Assembly: GCA_030737835.1 (NCBI GenBank)
Contig: CM060847.1
Span: forward strand, 18,031,280-18,095,279
DNA: 64,000 nucleotides
Direction of reading: 5' to 3'
Source: Acorus gramineus
Lineage: Eukaryota > Streptophyta > Magnoliopsida > Acorales > Acoraceae
Under the pieces are notes generated by a model. The model searched no databases. It was not told the DNA's origin and was given only the letters and a program-made list of their open reading frames with translations. This document shows positions 13,139 to 25,357 of the stretch, one piece after another (position 1 is the first letter of the stretch; each line of letters opens with the position of its first letter). The translations under genes were made by a program, and so were the position numbers.

Positions 13139-13810
13139 TGTTAGACTTTATCATGATGCGGAATTTTAAGAATATAATTTTGATGTATAAAAACATAGCA
13201 AATTTTTCCATAACAAGATTACATAATATATTACTAACCTTTTTCCATGATACCAATGTGAGTTGTTTATCAAAATACTCAAGATTTGGCATTCTTTGGT
13301 TGAGATCTTTAAGTCACTACTCTCACCTAGCTTAATGGGTAGCAATATGTGGTGTAGGAATTTCTTACACAAGTTGTGAATGTGTAGGTATATGAGTATG
13401 ATCTGGGACATCATCCTTATATAGACATCTTTATTAAAGACCATTAATATTTTTATAATTTATTCCATTAATCCATAAGTTATACATAAATACAACCATA
13501 AGTATTCCTACTAATCCATGAGTTACATGAGTTTCTAATGACCTTTGGTTTTCCATAACTCATAACTACCAAAGGCATTGAGTTTTCTCATTACTCCATT
13601 GAACATTATAATGGAGTTTTGTCAATGAATGAAGGTTGAAACATCTCAAAATGCAACGGATGTTTTATTTGTCTATAAAACCTTTTAAATGCCATCAATT
13701 AATTGGTTCACCTTCCAATTATTCTCATAAATATTTTTCTTATGGAGTAACATCTAGTAACTAATTAAATATAAACATGTAAAAGCCACATAATATACAA
13801 AATGTTAACA
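13139..13810 (-). repeat. Copia 1, 3' LTR
   Basis: This 672-bp LTR aligns with 19387-20079 almost throughout. It carries the start-type sequence TGTTAACATTTTG on the minus strand. The purine tract directly beside it confirms it is the 3' LTR. Confidence 0.9.
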
Positions 13811-14184
13811 ATCTCCCACTTGGCCTGACATGGTTATATTTGTACTAGATTCTAAAATGGTCATATGAACTCTTAAAGAAAAAATTACACCCCTCGTGGT
13901 TAAATTTTGCCTCATAAAATCACTAATATCAAATCATTGAATTACTCATCAATTCAAGATTCTTCAATGGTTATAATGTTAGTAATTCTATTGACATGAA
14001 TTGTGAGATTTTAGATGACATTAGCAAAGTTATGGTAAAAATGCTAATTCATCCGAAATGGTCCCATTTACTTTTAAGCATCTAAATGTGCACAATATGA
14101 TGCATAAAAGTAACATAAACATTATCATTAATTCATAAAAACATTATTTACATCATAATGTGATCACATAACACCATACTCATT

Positions 14185-15433
14185 TTAGACCAAATTTGAT
14201 AAGCTTTCCACCAAGCCCATGCGCGTAACATGATCTTTAAAGAGCTTTGGTGGAAGCCCTTTAGTCAAAGGGTATGCTAACATGAGTAAAGTACTTATGT
14301 GCTGAATAGAAACAATTTCATTATGAACTCTCTCTTTTACAGCTAAATACTTAATATCAATATGCTTCGATCCTCCAGATGTTTTGTTATTCTTGGAGAA
14401 ACGCACAGCAGCATCACTATCGCAGTATATTCTCAAGGGTTTTATAATTGAATCAACAACGTGCAACCTTGAGACAAAATTTCTTAACCATATTGCATGA
14501 CATGTGGCTTCATAACAGGCTACAAATTCTGCCTCCATGGTAGAAGAAGCCATGAGCATTTGCTTATGACTCCTCCATGAAATAGGTCCTTCAGCTAACA
14601 TGAAAAGATAACTAGATGTAGATTTTCTAGTATCTTTACAGCCAGCATAATCATAATCAATATAATCAATGACTTCAAGATTATCTGTTCTTTTGTACGT
14701 AAGCATGTAGTCCTTAGTGCCTTGCAAATAACGCAATACTTTTTTCACTGCTTTCCAATGTTCAATACCTGGATTACTTTGGTATCGCCCAAGCAAACCC
14801 ACTACATAAGCTATGTCAGGACGAGTGCATACTTGAGCATACATAATACTTCCTACTGCAGAAGCATATGGAATGTTTATCATTTGTTCCACTTCAAGAT
14901 CATTTTGGGACAGTGTTGTTCACAAAATATGTCACCCTTAACAACAAGGGCAACACTGCTTGAACAATTTTGCATGTTGAATATCTTAAGAACCTTTTCA
15001 ATACAGACCTTTTGGGATAATCCTAACAACCCACGAGACCTGTCTCGGTGAATCTCAATGCCAATCACAAATGATGCTTCACCAAGATCCTTCATATCAA
15101 AATTCATAGATAGGAATTGTTTGGTCTCATGAATCATTCCATATTATTGCTTGCTAACAATAAGTCATCAATATACAATACAATAATACAGATTTTACTC
15201 CCACTGGCTTTAAGGTATATGCATTGATCCACTAAATTCTCTTTGAAATCAAAAGCAATGAGAACTTCGTGAAATTTATGATACCATTGTCTAGAAGCAT
15301 GCTTTAAACCATATATGGACTTCTTAAGCCTACATAGCATTTTCTCCTTGCCTTTATCCTGAAAACCTTCAGGTTGGTTCATATAAACCTCTTCATGCAA
15401 GTCACCATTTAAGAATGCAGTTTTAACGTCCAT
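14185..15433 (-). pseudogene. Copia 1 reverse transcriptase and RNase H, broken
   Basis: The minus-strand frames 15433-15134, 15137-14880 and 14892-14185 together cover the RT and RNase H part of the polyprotein. Visible motifs are [24 protein letters not shown], the catalytic [11 protein letters not shown], and later SSTMEAEF and HIDIKYLAVKE of RNase H. The pieces are offset by frameshifts, so no continuous enzyme is encoded. In the transcript they lie downstream of the integrase, in the copia order PR-INT-RT-RH. The C-terminus ends about 370 bp before the 3' LTR. Confidence 0.88.
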
Positions 15434-15745
15434 TTAATGTAGCTCCAAATCATAATGAGCTACTAAAGCCATGACTATTCTAAGGGTATCCTTTTTAGAA
15501 ACATGAGAAAATATTTCTTTGTAATCTATCCCTTCTTTTTGAGTGTATCCTTTTGTAACTAATCTGGCCTTGTATCTTTCGATATTGCCCTTGGAATCAC
15601 GTTTGGTTTTAAAAATCCATTTGCAACCAACAATTTTGATTCATTTTGGCAATTCTACAAAATCTCAAATTTTGTTGTCTTCCATAGATTTCAACTCTTC
15701 TTTCATGGCATTCAACCATAGAGTTGAATTATGACTTTTTATGGC

Positions 15746-17034
15746 TTAATCATAAGAAATTGGATCATTTTCCAAGCCATCATAATCACACTCATTAAGA
15801 TAAACTTCATAGTCATTTGATATAGCAGGTCTTTTCTCTCTTTGTGATCTACGTGAAGTTACTTCTACAATTGGGATATGCTCAACTTCATTATGGGTAG
15901 CCTCTTGATTCCCACCATTTTCCATTATTGGTGTAGATACCTCTTTTTCTTGAATAGCCAGTAAATTATGGTTATTTATTGATGTATTACTTTTAGGCTC
16001 AATACTCTCACTAAAATCCTCATTTTCCAAAAAAAAACATTTGTAGTTTCAATAATTCTAGTACTATGAGTAGGACAATAAAATCGAAAACTTTTTGATC
16101 TTTCAGGATAACCAATGAAATAACAACTTATAGTCCTAGAATCCAACTTCTTTATTTGTGGGTTGAAAATTTTAGCTTCAGCTGAACACCCCCATACATG
16201 TAGATAATTCAAATTCGGTTTCCTACCAATCCATAACTCATAAGAAGTTTTGGGTACAGTCTTACTAGGAACACGATTAAGAATGTGTACAACAGTTTTC
16301 AAAGCTTCACCCCATACGAATTCAGGCAAGGTTGTTTTACTCATCATACTTCTCACCATAGCAATTAGAGTACGGTTTCGTCGCTCAGCTACACCATTCT
16401 GCTCGGGAATACCAGGCATTGTGTAGGTTGCGACAATTCCATTCTCTCGTAAAAATGTGGCAAAAGCACTTGGATTTTGACCCGATTCAGTGAACCTTCC
16501 ATAATATTCACCACGTCTATCGGACCTTACACTGTTAATCTGTTTACTAAGTTGATTTTCAACTTCAGCTTTATAGATTTTAAAAACATCCAGTTCTTCA
16601 GATTTTTCACGAATAAGATACACATAAGAATACCTTGAAAAGTCATCAATAAAGCTAATAAAATATTTATGCCCACTAATGGTTAAAGTTGGACAGGGTC
16701 CCCAAATGTCAGTATGAATACATTCTAACAATTCAGTTACCCTAGATGCACCCTTTTTCTTAATCTTTGTATATTTTCCTTTGATACATTCGATGCAAGT
16801 ATTAAAATCAGAAAAATCAAGTGAATTTAAAATTCCATCTTTAACAAGATGTTCCATCCTTTCTCTTGATATGTGACCTAGCTTTTTATGCCACAACATG
16901 GATGAATTTTCATTCACTCGATTTCTTTTCTTAGAAATTACATCATTCACATGGAAAGATAAAAGAGACTGTACATAATTGTAATCTAAATTCAATGAAT
17001 AAAGATTACCATGTAAAGTACCAGAGCCAACCAA
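15746..17034 (-). pseudogene. Copia 1 integrase and linker, broken
   Basis: Frame 17034-15976 holds the GAG-pre-integrase zinc region ([17 protein letters not shown]) and the integrase core. Its catalytic-site segments are [16 protein letters not shown] and [15 protein letters not shown]. The C-terminal part is typical ([13 protein letters not shown]). A neighbouring frame, 16030-15746, continues the acidic linker toward RT after a frameshift at about 16000-16030. Between 15746 and 15433 the N-terminal RT region is present but interrupted by stops. Confidence 0.85.
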
Positions 17035-17062
17035 ATGGGAATTATAGAATAAAAATACTTTA

Positions 17063-18136
17063 TTATTTCCAAAATCTTAATTCATAACCATAAGAATCAA
17101 GTTTTGGAACTGAAATAAGGTTTCTAGTAAATACAGGAACATAAACTGTATCTACTAAGTCCATAATAAAACCCGTATCTAAAACCAAACGTAGAGTGCC
17201 AATGGCCTCAACATTTACTTCTGTTCCATTTCCCAAAGTGATGGTCCACTCTCCTTTATTTAATCTCTTATTTGTAAGATATCCTTGCATGGAATTTGTT
17301 ACGTGAATACTTGCACCAGTATCAATCCACCAAGTATTTGGTGGAACATTAACTAAATAGGATTCATAAGATACAAAGCACTGGGTTTTACCTTTCTTTT
17401 CCAACCAAGCCTTAAAACCAGCACAATGTTTTCGCAGATGACCTTTCTTGTGACAGAAGTGACAGCGTACCTTACTCTCATCCTTTTGCCCATTGGGAGA
17501 ATTTTCATTATTTTTCTTTATTTTCTTACCCTTGCCTTTTTTGAAAGCCTTTTTGCTTGGACCTGCAATGGTGACATGAGCCATATCTGGATTTTCAATT
17601 TTAAGCCTCTCTTCTTCTTGAACACACATGGCAATTAGATCAGTCATCTTCCATTTCTTTTTCTGCGTGTTGTAGTTAATTTTAAAAGGACTAAATTGCG
17701 CAGGAAGAGAAGTCATTATGAAGTGAATAAGAAAACCTTTAAAAATTGCCATGTCCATTCCATTTAATTGAGAGGCCATATCACTCATCTTCGTGATATG
17801 CTCACGAACACCACTACGACCATCATATTTCATTGTCATCATTTTAATCATAAGGGTACTTGCCAAAGATTTGGAAGTTGATGCAAATTGTGCTTCGACC
17901 GACTTCATATAGCTCCTTGCTTTATCTGAATCCGGAATTGCTCCACAAATTGCAGGAGTGATAGAGCCTTTCATAATCATTAGACTCATGCGGTTAGAGC
18001 GCTCCCACTTTTCATACAAAGCTTTTTCATTTTCACTACTTTCAGTAGTAAGCTTTGCTGGAGGATTCTCTCTTAAAGCATAGTCTAAAGCCATACAGGC
18101 ATACAGCCGAGAACAATAGTAATTTGTTCCTTCCAT
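17063..18136 (-). pseudogene. Copia 1 gag and protease
   Basis: This 357-residue frame holds a UBN2-type copia gag, a CCHC zinc knuckle (CHFCHKKGHLRKHC) and the protease active site WWIDTGASIHVT near residues 270-280. The start shown (MEGTNYY...) is not the natural one. Just upstream, near 18090-18120, a short direct duplication (the TGTATG string occurs twice about 8 bp apart) shifts the frame. The natural gag N-terminus lies in another frame, extending to about 18205. The frame ends just before the integrase frame. Confidence 0.85.
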
Positions 18137-18472
18137 TTCTTAAAGTTTGTCCCACTCAAAGCTTCAATACCAGATAAATAACAAGTGATAGCAGTAGGGT
18201 TCATTGCTGCAAAATAATAAATTATTTTTCCATGTCATGAATAAATTCAACACCACACATTAAACAATCTAACTAAAATACATAATTAGCTAGATTTTTC
18301 TTAATCTCAATTTCTTGTAATTCTTTCGTTGGACCGAATTACAATTTCAAATATCAAACTATAATTATAGTCCTTCCGTTGGGCTGAACAATAATTTAAT
18401 TGTAGAACATAAAAATATATTATTATAATTCTTCCATTAGACCGAATTATAATAATATATATATAAAAATAA

Positions 18473-18780
18473 GATGATAGTTAAATAAAATTATCAAATC
18501 ATAATTAAGTTTAACACCGTTGGGTAGAAAAACTTCATTGATATTATTTTATTTATCATCTACTATTTTTAAAACTTAGTCATGTATAGTGATGACCCTC
18601 CGTTGGGTTGATCAATATCAAAATGAGATGATAGTTAGAATAAAATTATCAAATCATAAGGAAGTTTAATACCGTTGGGTAGAAAAACTTCATTGATATT
18701 ATTTTATTTATCATCTCCTATTTTAAAATTTATTTATATATATAGTGATGACCCACCATTAGGTTGATCAACACTATATA
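18473..18780. repeat. Two tandem ~154-bp units in the copia 1 leader
   Basis: Two near-identical units begin with GATGATAGTTA at about 18473 and 18627. Each contains the string CCGTTGGGTAGAAAAAC and a TTGGGTTGATC/TTAGGTTGATC string. CCGTTGG-like motifs also recur just outside, near 18330, 18375 and 18435. They lie in the 5' untranslated leader between primer binding site and gag. Confidence 0.75.
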
Positions 18781-19370
18781 TAAAACTTAAAATAATATGA
18801 TCAACCAAATATTAATCAAATATGACTATAAAAATCATATTTTATTAATCACTTGTTAAATCATTAACCATAACATGAATTATTTAACTCTTATAAAATT
18901 TATGCACCGAAATAAGGATATATTAACAAGATAAACTATGTATTATTTAAATTCATAATTTATTTAAAATTCATGAATTATTTTAAACAAGATATAATTT
19001 ATGCACGATGAATTCACAAGACCGAAATAAATTCATGCACAACAAGATCACTGAGACAATATCATACGATTATCGAGATTAGGACTATGCATATATAATA
19101 TGGTCACCGACACTATCATAATATAAATTGTTTATTTACATGCATGCCATCATTTATTGGTTTGTGTCTTTATCTATTCATCATAGTGTCAAATACATAT
19201 GCAACACAATTCATGCCATTAATAATAATTAGTGACATGTTCACACACATGCTGTCACCAACATCTGAATCAAAATAACTTAAAGAATTAAATCGAGATT
19301 TCTAAAAGTTATTCGGACATGCATTCATAATCAAAATTCACCCTAATATGTTTTATACATCAAAATTAGT

Positions 19371-19384
19371 TGGCTCTGATACCA
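19371..19384 (-). other. Copia 1 primer binding site
   Basis: The minus strand reads TGGTATCAGAGCCA, two bases inside the 5' LTR. This matches the 3' end of plant initiator methionine tRNA as used by Ty1/copia elements. Confidence 0.92.
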
Positions 19385-19386
19385 AA

Positions 19387-20079
19387 TGTTAGACGTTATC
19401 ATTATGCGGAATTTTAAGGATACAATTTTGATGTATAAAAACATAGCAAATTTTTCCATAACAAGATTACATAATATATTACTAACCTTTTTTCATGATA
19501 CCAATGTGAGTTGTTTGTCAAAATACTCAAGATTTGGCCTTCTTTGGTTGAAATCTTCAAGTCACTACTCTCACCTAGCTTAATGGGTAGCAATATATGG
19601 TGTATGAATTTCTTACACAAGTTGTGAATGTGTAAGTATATAAGTATGACTTGGGACCTCACCCTTATATAGACATCTTTATTAACCTTTGATCTTCCCA
19701 TTATAGACCATTAGTATTTCTATAACTTATTCCATTAATTCATAAGTTATACATGAATACAACCATAAGTATTCCCATTAATCCATGAGTTACATGAGTT
19801 TCTAATGACCTTTGGTTTTCCATAACTCATAACTACCAAAGGCATTGAGTTTTCTCATTACTCCATTGAACATTATAATGAAGTTTTGTACATGCATGAA
19901 GGTTGAAAAATCTCAAAATGCAACAGATATTTTATTTGTCTATAAAACCTTTTGGATGCCATAAATTAATTGGTTCACCTTCCAATTATTCTCATAAATA
20001 TTTTTCTTATAGAGTAATATCTAGTATCTAATTACATATATAAACATGTAAAGGCCACATAATATACAAAATGTTAACA
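19387..20079 (-). repeat. Copia 1, 5' LTR
   Basis: This 693-bp LTR pairs with 13139-13810. The primer binding site lies directly beside it. The extra length includes a small insertion near 19688-19702 absent from the other LTR. Confidence 0.9.
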
Positions 20080-20809
20080 CAACTTTCATTGTGCTTGTGC
20101 ATATGGCGAAAAAAGTTTCCATCACTATATTTGAAATTCTATGTGTTTATGCATGTGGTGAATAAAAACTCTGATCACTATATTTGAAATTCTCACTGAG
20201 GGAAGGGAAAAAAAATTCCTACTATTTCTAACAAGAAAAATAGAAGATAAAAAGTGAAGGAGGAAAATTTTCGATTTCTATCACTTTGGCAACACACACC
20301 CTTAAACATGTAAAAAAAAAAAAAACAAACAAACAAACTCTGTATCCCAATGATGAGAATAGGACATGGATTCATCCGTGAACAGGCTTACCTGTAGTCG
20401 AGGACCTCGTCCGCGCCGAGGGTCTTGACGAGGTCGAGGTTCCTGGCCCCGCACGTGGCCGTCACGTGCAGGTTGCAGAGCTTCGCGAGCTGGACCGTGT
20501 AGTGGCCCACGCCGCCCGAGGCGGCAGTGACGAGGACGTTGGCGGGGCGGTTGGGGATTCCATCGAATTTGAGGGAGAGGGAGCGGGTTAGGGCTTGGAG
20601 GGGCTGTGGGGAGGGCTGCTGCTTCGGCGGGGGAGACTTGGGCGGGTCTCTTCGCTGTTCGAGTCTCTGATGCTGTCGCGTATTCGGCGAGGCCACCCCC
20701 CGGACTGTTAATTAATCAGAGAGATGATTGATAAGTGAGATGAGAAAAAATAGATAAACAAGATAAGACTTCTTCAATTTTAAAAACAGGAAAAAATCAA
20801 CTGATTTTT

Positions 20810-21302
20810 TTTTTTTTTTCATGAAGTTCATATAACATGCTGAAAACACATATGTAAATTAAAATAGTATTTTGAATTAAATTTTTATTGACAGATTAAG
20901 ATTATTGTGTGAATATTTTGTTTAATCACCTGTTGTTGAAAACATAATATACCAAAAAGTCTCTACGATGTATTAAAAATATAAAAAAATATTTTTGTAA
21001 ATGATTATTTTACTCTACCAGATAGAGTTCTATAATTTTTTTGGAGGGGTAAAATCATCATTTATAGAGGGTTTTTTTGTATTTTTAATAAATTGTACGG
21101 TTGTTGGTATACTGTGTTTTCAGTCAGAGTTAACCAAATAGAATATTTACAGAATATTACTCATTTATCAACAGAAATTTAACTCGACAGGTTATTTAGA
21201 TTTACATATATGTTTTCAAGGGGTTATATGGACATTAGGGAAAGACAAGAGGTAATATAGATTTCAGGTAGTTTCTTAAGGGGTTATTTGGATTTGTCTC
21301 CT
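20810..21302. mobile_element. Foldback MITE in intron 3 of the ceQORH pseudogene
   Basis: The two halves are inverted copies. Left strings such as GAAAACACATATGTAAATT, ATTTTTATTGACAG and ACATAATATACCAA recur in reverse complement on the right, where the end reads GGGGTTATTTGGATTTGTC. The turn lies at about 21030-21060. It has no coding capacity. A half-copy of the same family lies at 24376-24605. Confidence 0.65.
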
Positions 21303-22720
21303 ACAAATAATGCTTTTTATATATCTAAGCAGAGTAGCATCATATCTATTTCAAAATGTCAAAACAGACAAATTGCTAAAGGAGGGTGAGTGAAAAAACA
21401 AACAAACAAAAATGTAATTTTATAAAAGAAGAAATAAATGATTAACGAATTGTCAGGCTCATTTATAAAAAAAAATTAAAAAATTAACGAGATTTATGTG
21501 TCTGTTGTTGACGAGATATACAGTATTAAAAGCAAAAAAAAAAACTTTAATTTGTAACAATGCTATAAAAAAAATTTTAAGATTCGGAGATACAAATCTT
21601 CTCGGCGTAATTGACATGGCCACTAGCTATATTGACCAGGTGACATATTAAGGATGAGGGATCATGCAATATAAAGTAAACTTAAAAGTTAAAATTGGGA
21701 CTTTAGGACTACTCATCTCTTTCAGAAGTTATTATGTGAATTTTGATGACAAATTAATTGAATTTGAACAGATATGTAGGATTTAGTTTTCTGTGGGACC
21801 TTGATAAATATTGGATTTTTATATTTTTTATATACATATACACAATGGATATGGATATTATGACAAACTTACCAGAATATTGAGCATGGCTGCCACTTTG
21901 TCACCCTCCTTGAAATTCTTTACTTCAGAACCAACCCCCACAACCTCTCCTGCTACATCTGACACTGAGTTTTCATTAGGAACACAGGTATCAGAAATCT
22001 TCATTCATGACACAACCATAAATGGCCTATATGGAACATGTATAACAAAATTAAGTCTGGTTACCTCCCTTTTTACAGGGAAAAAATTCAAAAACTCAAA
22101 ATTTGATATAAAAAAAAAAAAAAATTGACTCCAACCATAAAGTGATAGCACATATTCTAAAAATGATAGGACATGTCATCTTCAAATTAGTTTAAAATAG
22201 ACTTGATAAAAAAAAAATTGAACACTGGATTAGCACTCATGTTTATATTACCTGGAAGGAAAGGAAACTTGCGTGGAAAAAATGGGCTCAGCATGCCTTT
22301 CTGGATTTTACAATCCAGTGGGTTTATACTTGCTGCCTCCAGTTTTAACAAAACTTCATCTTTCTTTGGTGAAGGAATTGGAACCTCAACATGCTGTGTG
22401 AATCAGAAAGCCCAATTTTCAAACAACTAATGAAAGAAGCAAGCCCTACATGCACAACAGGTTAATTAATGTGTACAATGACTAACTAAAGGAATAACAA
22501 TAACTAATAAATCTGTTCAATGACTAAAGGAATTAAAAAGACAAAAAAAATTTAATGAAACTGAAGGAATATAAAAGAAAATGATTATTGAAAATAAATA
22601 ATGACACAAAAAACTATAGAAAGAAAAGCAAAAATGAAGGTTTCACATGTTTACTTTAAGTGCAACTGCACCACCACCGTAGGAGTCGTACTGAACGGCG
22701 TGCATGAGATTGTCGGCCAT

Positions 22721-24375
22721 GGCCTAAGTGTGGGGAAGATCAGTTTGATGCAATATGGATTTCTGATAGATTGATTATTGATAAAAATAAATTCATCCAA
22801 AATAATAAGAGAGACGCATATTAGAGTTCTAATGTTTTGGAGTTCTGGACAAAGAAATTGGATCAAATAAGGAAACCAAAAATCAAATCACACCAACCTG
22901 GGCAATCACCAACTATGCTACTTGGGAGTCTTTTCTTTTATATCTTCTCTGTCTTGGTCACTTTGTATGGCTGAAAAAATGAAACAAGAAAGTACTTAAG
23001 GACTGGTTAACCTCTTTTTCTATTCTTTAATCCTCACCTAATGCTAGCTAATGATGGCATTGTATATTCATGGCTTCCAAAATTAGATAATCACATAAAT
23101 TCACTTTGACTAAGCTGTTAAGTTGTAAATCCACTATTATATGCTATGCTTTTATCATTCATTTTATTTGCATTTATATATACAAATAAATTTTGAATTC
23201 TTTGAAAATTATATTGAAACTCTAGCTGTAGTGGTTGAGTTCATGCATGGGTTTCATAACTTGCTCCATTTTCTTTGTTTGAGATGATGTTAAAAGAATA
23301 TTAAACAATTTCCTATATAATACCATCCAAAAAGAATTTCCTATGTATAAAATATGTTTGTCAATTGGAATGGTTGACAAGAGCAACAAAAAAAGTTATT
23401 GGCAATTATTAAAATAATCATATTTCACTATTCACTGATGAATGACATGATAATTGACTTTAAGCATGGCCTATGATGGTTGTTGCCACTCTAATCACTT
23501 TGAAGAAGACACTAATTAAAATCCCCTCTTGTACCTGTTAAATATTTGTGTTTATTATGGTGCTAATATTAACTTTTGATGGTTCAATCATGTGAAAGGC
23601 ACAAGGCGTAAGATCAATTTGGTAACTCTAATCCCGATTGAGAATTTAACCTTCTCAATTATTCAGAATGATGGAATCCATAGAGTGAAAAAATTTACTT
23701 AAGATGTTAAGTAATGAACACAAGAATAAAATATTTCAAATGCAATTGTCATGAATGTTTCAATAGAAAAACAATGACGGTGAACATCAAATTGATCTTT
23801 AAAGTTAATCATTCCCCAAAAAACTTCAAGAGATTCTGTTCATTCAAGCATTGATGATTACATGAGTCAATTTAAAAGCCAATGGTAGTTTATGGTGAGA
23901 TGGACTATTGAAAACTTAATCCCATTAGTTAGGCAGTCTCCATTCTCCGATACAAAACTTACATGTGACAACAAAATTTACATGTGACACCTTACATGTG
24001 AAATTTTGTAATATTTTTTTTATCATATGTGAGCCTTCAATGTTGATATATAATCATAAGACCTGAAATCATGATTAACAAGTACCAACTTATAAAACCA
24101 CTGAAGTCAAGTTAATTTAATTAAGATGAAGAGGATTGTATGAGTTCATTCCCCGTAAGTGCAATGAATTGTCAACCAGTGTAATCATATAACAATAGTC
24201 AACATAAACAAATCCTTTAAATGAAGAATACCATGTTTTCACACCTAATTTACTTAAAAACAGTAATATCGACATAAAAAGAAGCTTCAACACGTCATGC
24301 GTGATCGGGTATCATGTTATGTTTCAAAGGGAGGAAAATGTTACGACGGTTCGAATCAGTCTTCACACATTAAAA
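22721..24375. other. Gene-free AT-rich stretch upstream of the pseudogene
   Basis: This would include the former promoter of the inverted ceQORH copy. I see no other coding or RNA feature. Confidence 0.5.
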
Positions 24376-24605
24376 AAATAGAAAAAAATCTAAATAACCC
24401 CCTCTGTCTTCTCTTAAATCTATATAACCCGGTAAAAATACATATGTAAATTCCAAATGCCCCACCAGTTAAATTTTCGTTGACAGATGAAAAATATTTA
24501 AGGAATATTATGTTTGATTAATTCTAACTAAAAACACAGTATACTAAAAATCTTCTACAATTTGTGAAAAATATGAAAAAAATATACTCTATAAATAAAA
24601 ATTCT
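24376..24605. repeat. Single arm of the foldback MITE family
   Basis: It matches the arm of the element at 20810-21302: AAATCTAAATAACCCC at the outer end, then ACATATGTAAATT, TTTCGTTGACAGATG and AACACAGTATACTAAAAA in the same order. No opposite arm was found, so it is a truncated copy. Confidence 0.55.
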
Positions 24606-24639
24606 CGTTAGGAAACATATAGCTATCGGACTTAGTTTT

Positions 24640-24835
24640 GAATTATCTAGGCACAGCTATCAAAGTTTATTCTTCACAACAAACTGTTTTTTTTTCTCTT
24701 ATTCTCCCTTTATTCCCCAGTTTTGCCTCACCTCGAACGGGGGGTGAGTATGTTGTCGTTAATGCTCATTTTGATCGGTTTTGCATTCACTACGTTTTTG
24801 TGATCATTTTTTTATTGGTAAATTGTGACCATTTT
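24640..24835. repeat. Repeat shared with 30185-30340
   Basis: A direct copy of the sequence at 30185-30340. Shared strings include TTTATTCT, CTCTTATTCTCC, CATTTTGATC and GTTTTGCAT. The pair brackets the copia 2 element but is not its LTR. It looks like one half of the small MITE at 30187-30425. Confidence 0.55.
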
Positions 24836-25221
24836 AGGTTCATCACACACTATTATTTCCGTAATTTTCCATGTGGAATACATGACTACAAAGCCGCTAC
24901 AAATCATCAATTTTAAAATTTGATCATAATAATTATGAAGAGTTATATCTAACTGGATTATCTTTGGGTTTTGGGATCATGTTATTGGCCCTGATCCTCC
25001 TCTGGTACTTGCAGTTCTACTATCACACTTTTCAGGTCCATCATTAGACACGCATTCCGTCAAAGTTACTATACAGACTAACACGTTTTGGTCATGTTTA
25101 GATTTGCGTTTGTATAGATTCTACATTTGAAAAGTTAAAAAAATTTAAACACAGATCCAAACACATTTTCAACGTTTAGTTTTTCAAACCATCATTTTTC
25201 TTTTTAGACTAAAAAATCTTG

Positions 25222-25344
25222 TGTTAGAATGAGAGAATGAAATAATGGGAATCCTTGTATTGCACTTTAGAGTTTATTCTCTTATATACAAGTACACATA
25301 GGATTACACGTGTAATACACTATGACATAATACATAATTTAACA
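25222..25344 (-). repeat. Copia 2, 3' LTR
   Basis: This 123-bp LTR starts TGTTAGAATG and ends AATTTAACA on the plus strand. The right-hand copy at 29998-30083 shares the segment from CACTTTAG onward, including ACACGTGTAATACACTATG. Confidence 0.85.
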
Positions 25345-25357
25345 GCCCCCCTCAAAC

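Larger units (their letters stand above)
13139..20079 (-). mobile_element. Ty1/copia LTR retrotransposon 1
   Basis: This 6.94-kb element on the minus strand has LTRs at 13139-13810 and 19387-20079. Both start TGTTAG and end TTAACA on the plus strand. Flanking 5-bp sites are CAGCT (13134-13138) and CAACT (20080-20084), one mismatch. The primer binding site (TGGTATCAGAGCCA on the minus strand, 19384-19371) is the initiator-methionine tRNA type. A purine tract (complement of 13811-13824) adjoins the 3' LTR. Gag, protease, integrase, RT and RNase H are all recognisable but frame-broken. The LTRs differ by several substitutions and about 20 bp in length, so the insertion is not recent. It lies inside the ceQORH pseudogene. 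Confidence 0.93.
12323..22720 (-). pseudogene. Inverted ceQORH paralogue, decayed and split by insertions
   Basis: Read on the minus strand, exon 1 (22720-22655, 22 codons), exon 2 (22393-22252, 142 nt) and exon 3 (21964-21873, 92 nt) are intact and have sensible splice sites. They closely match ceQORH at 8287-11780; exon 3 is six bases longer. Exon 4 is broken. It starts at 20704 with an extra G in a G-run, which shifts the frame, and has a further deletion near the expected LPIAGLTALQ region. It still shows AASGGVGHYTVQLAK and GADEVLDY, and stops at about 20391. The rest resumes at about 12568 and runs to a TAA at 12325-12323. It has lost roughly 150 nt and carries G-run expansions near the end. 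Between the two halves lie about 0.9 kb of foreign DNA and a 6.9-kb copia element. The locus cannot make a full enzyme. The first three exons look little worn, so the loss seems fairly recent. Confidence 0.85.
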
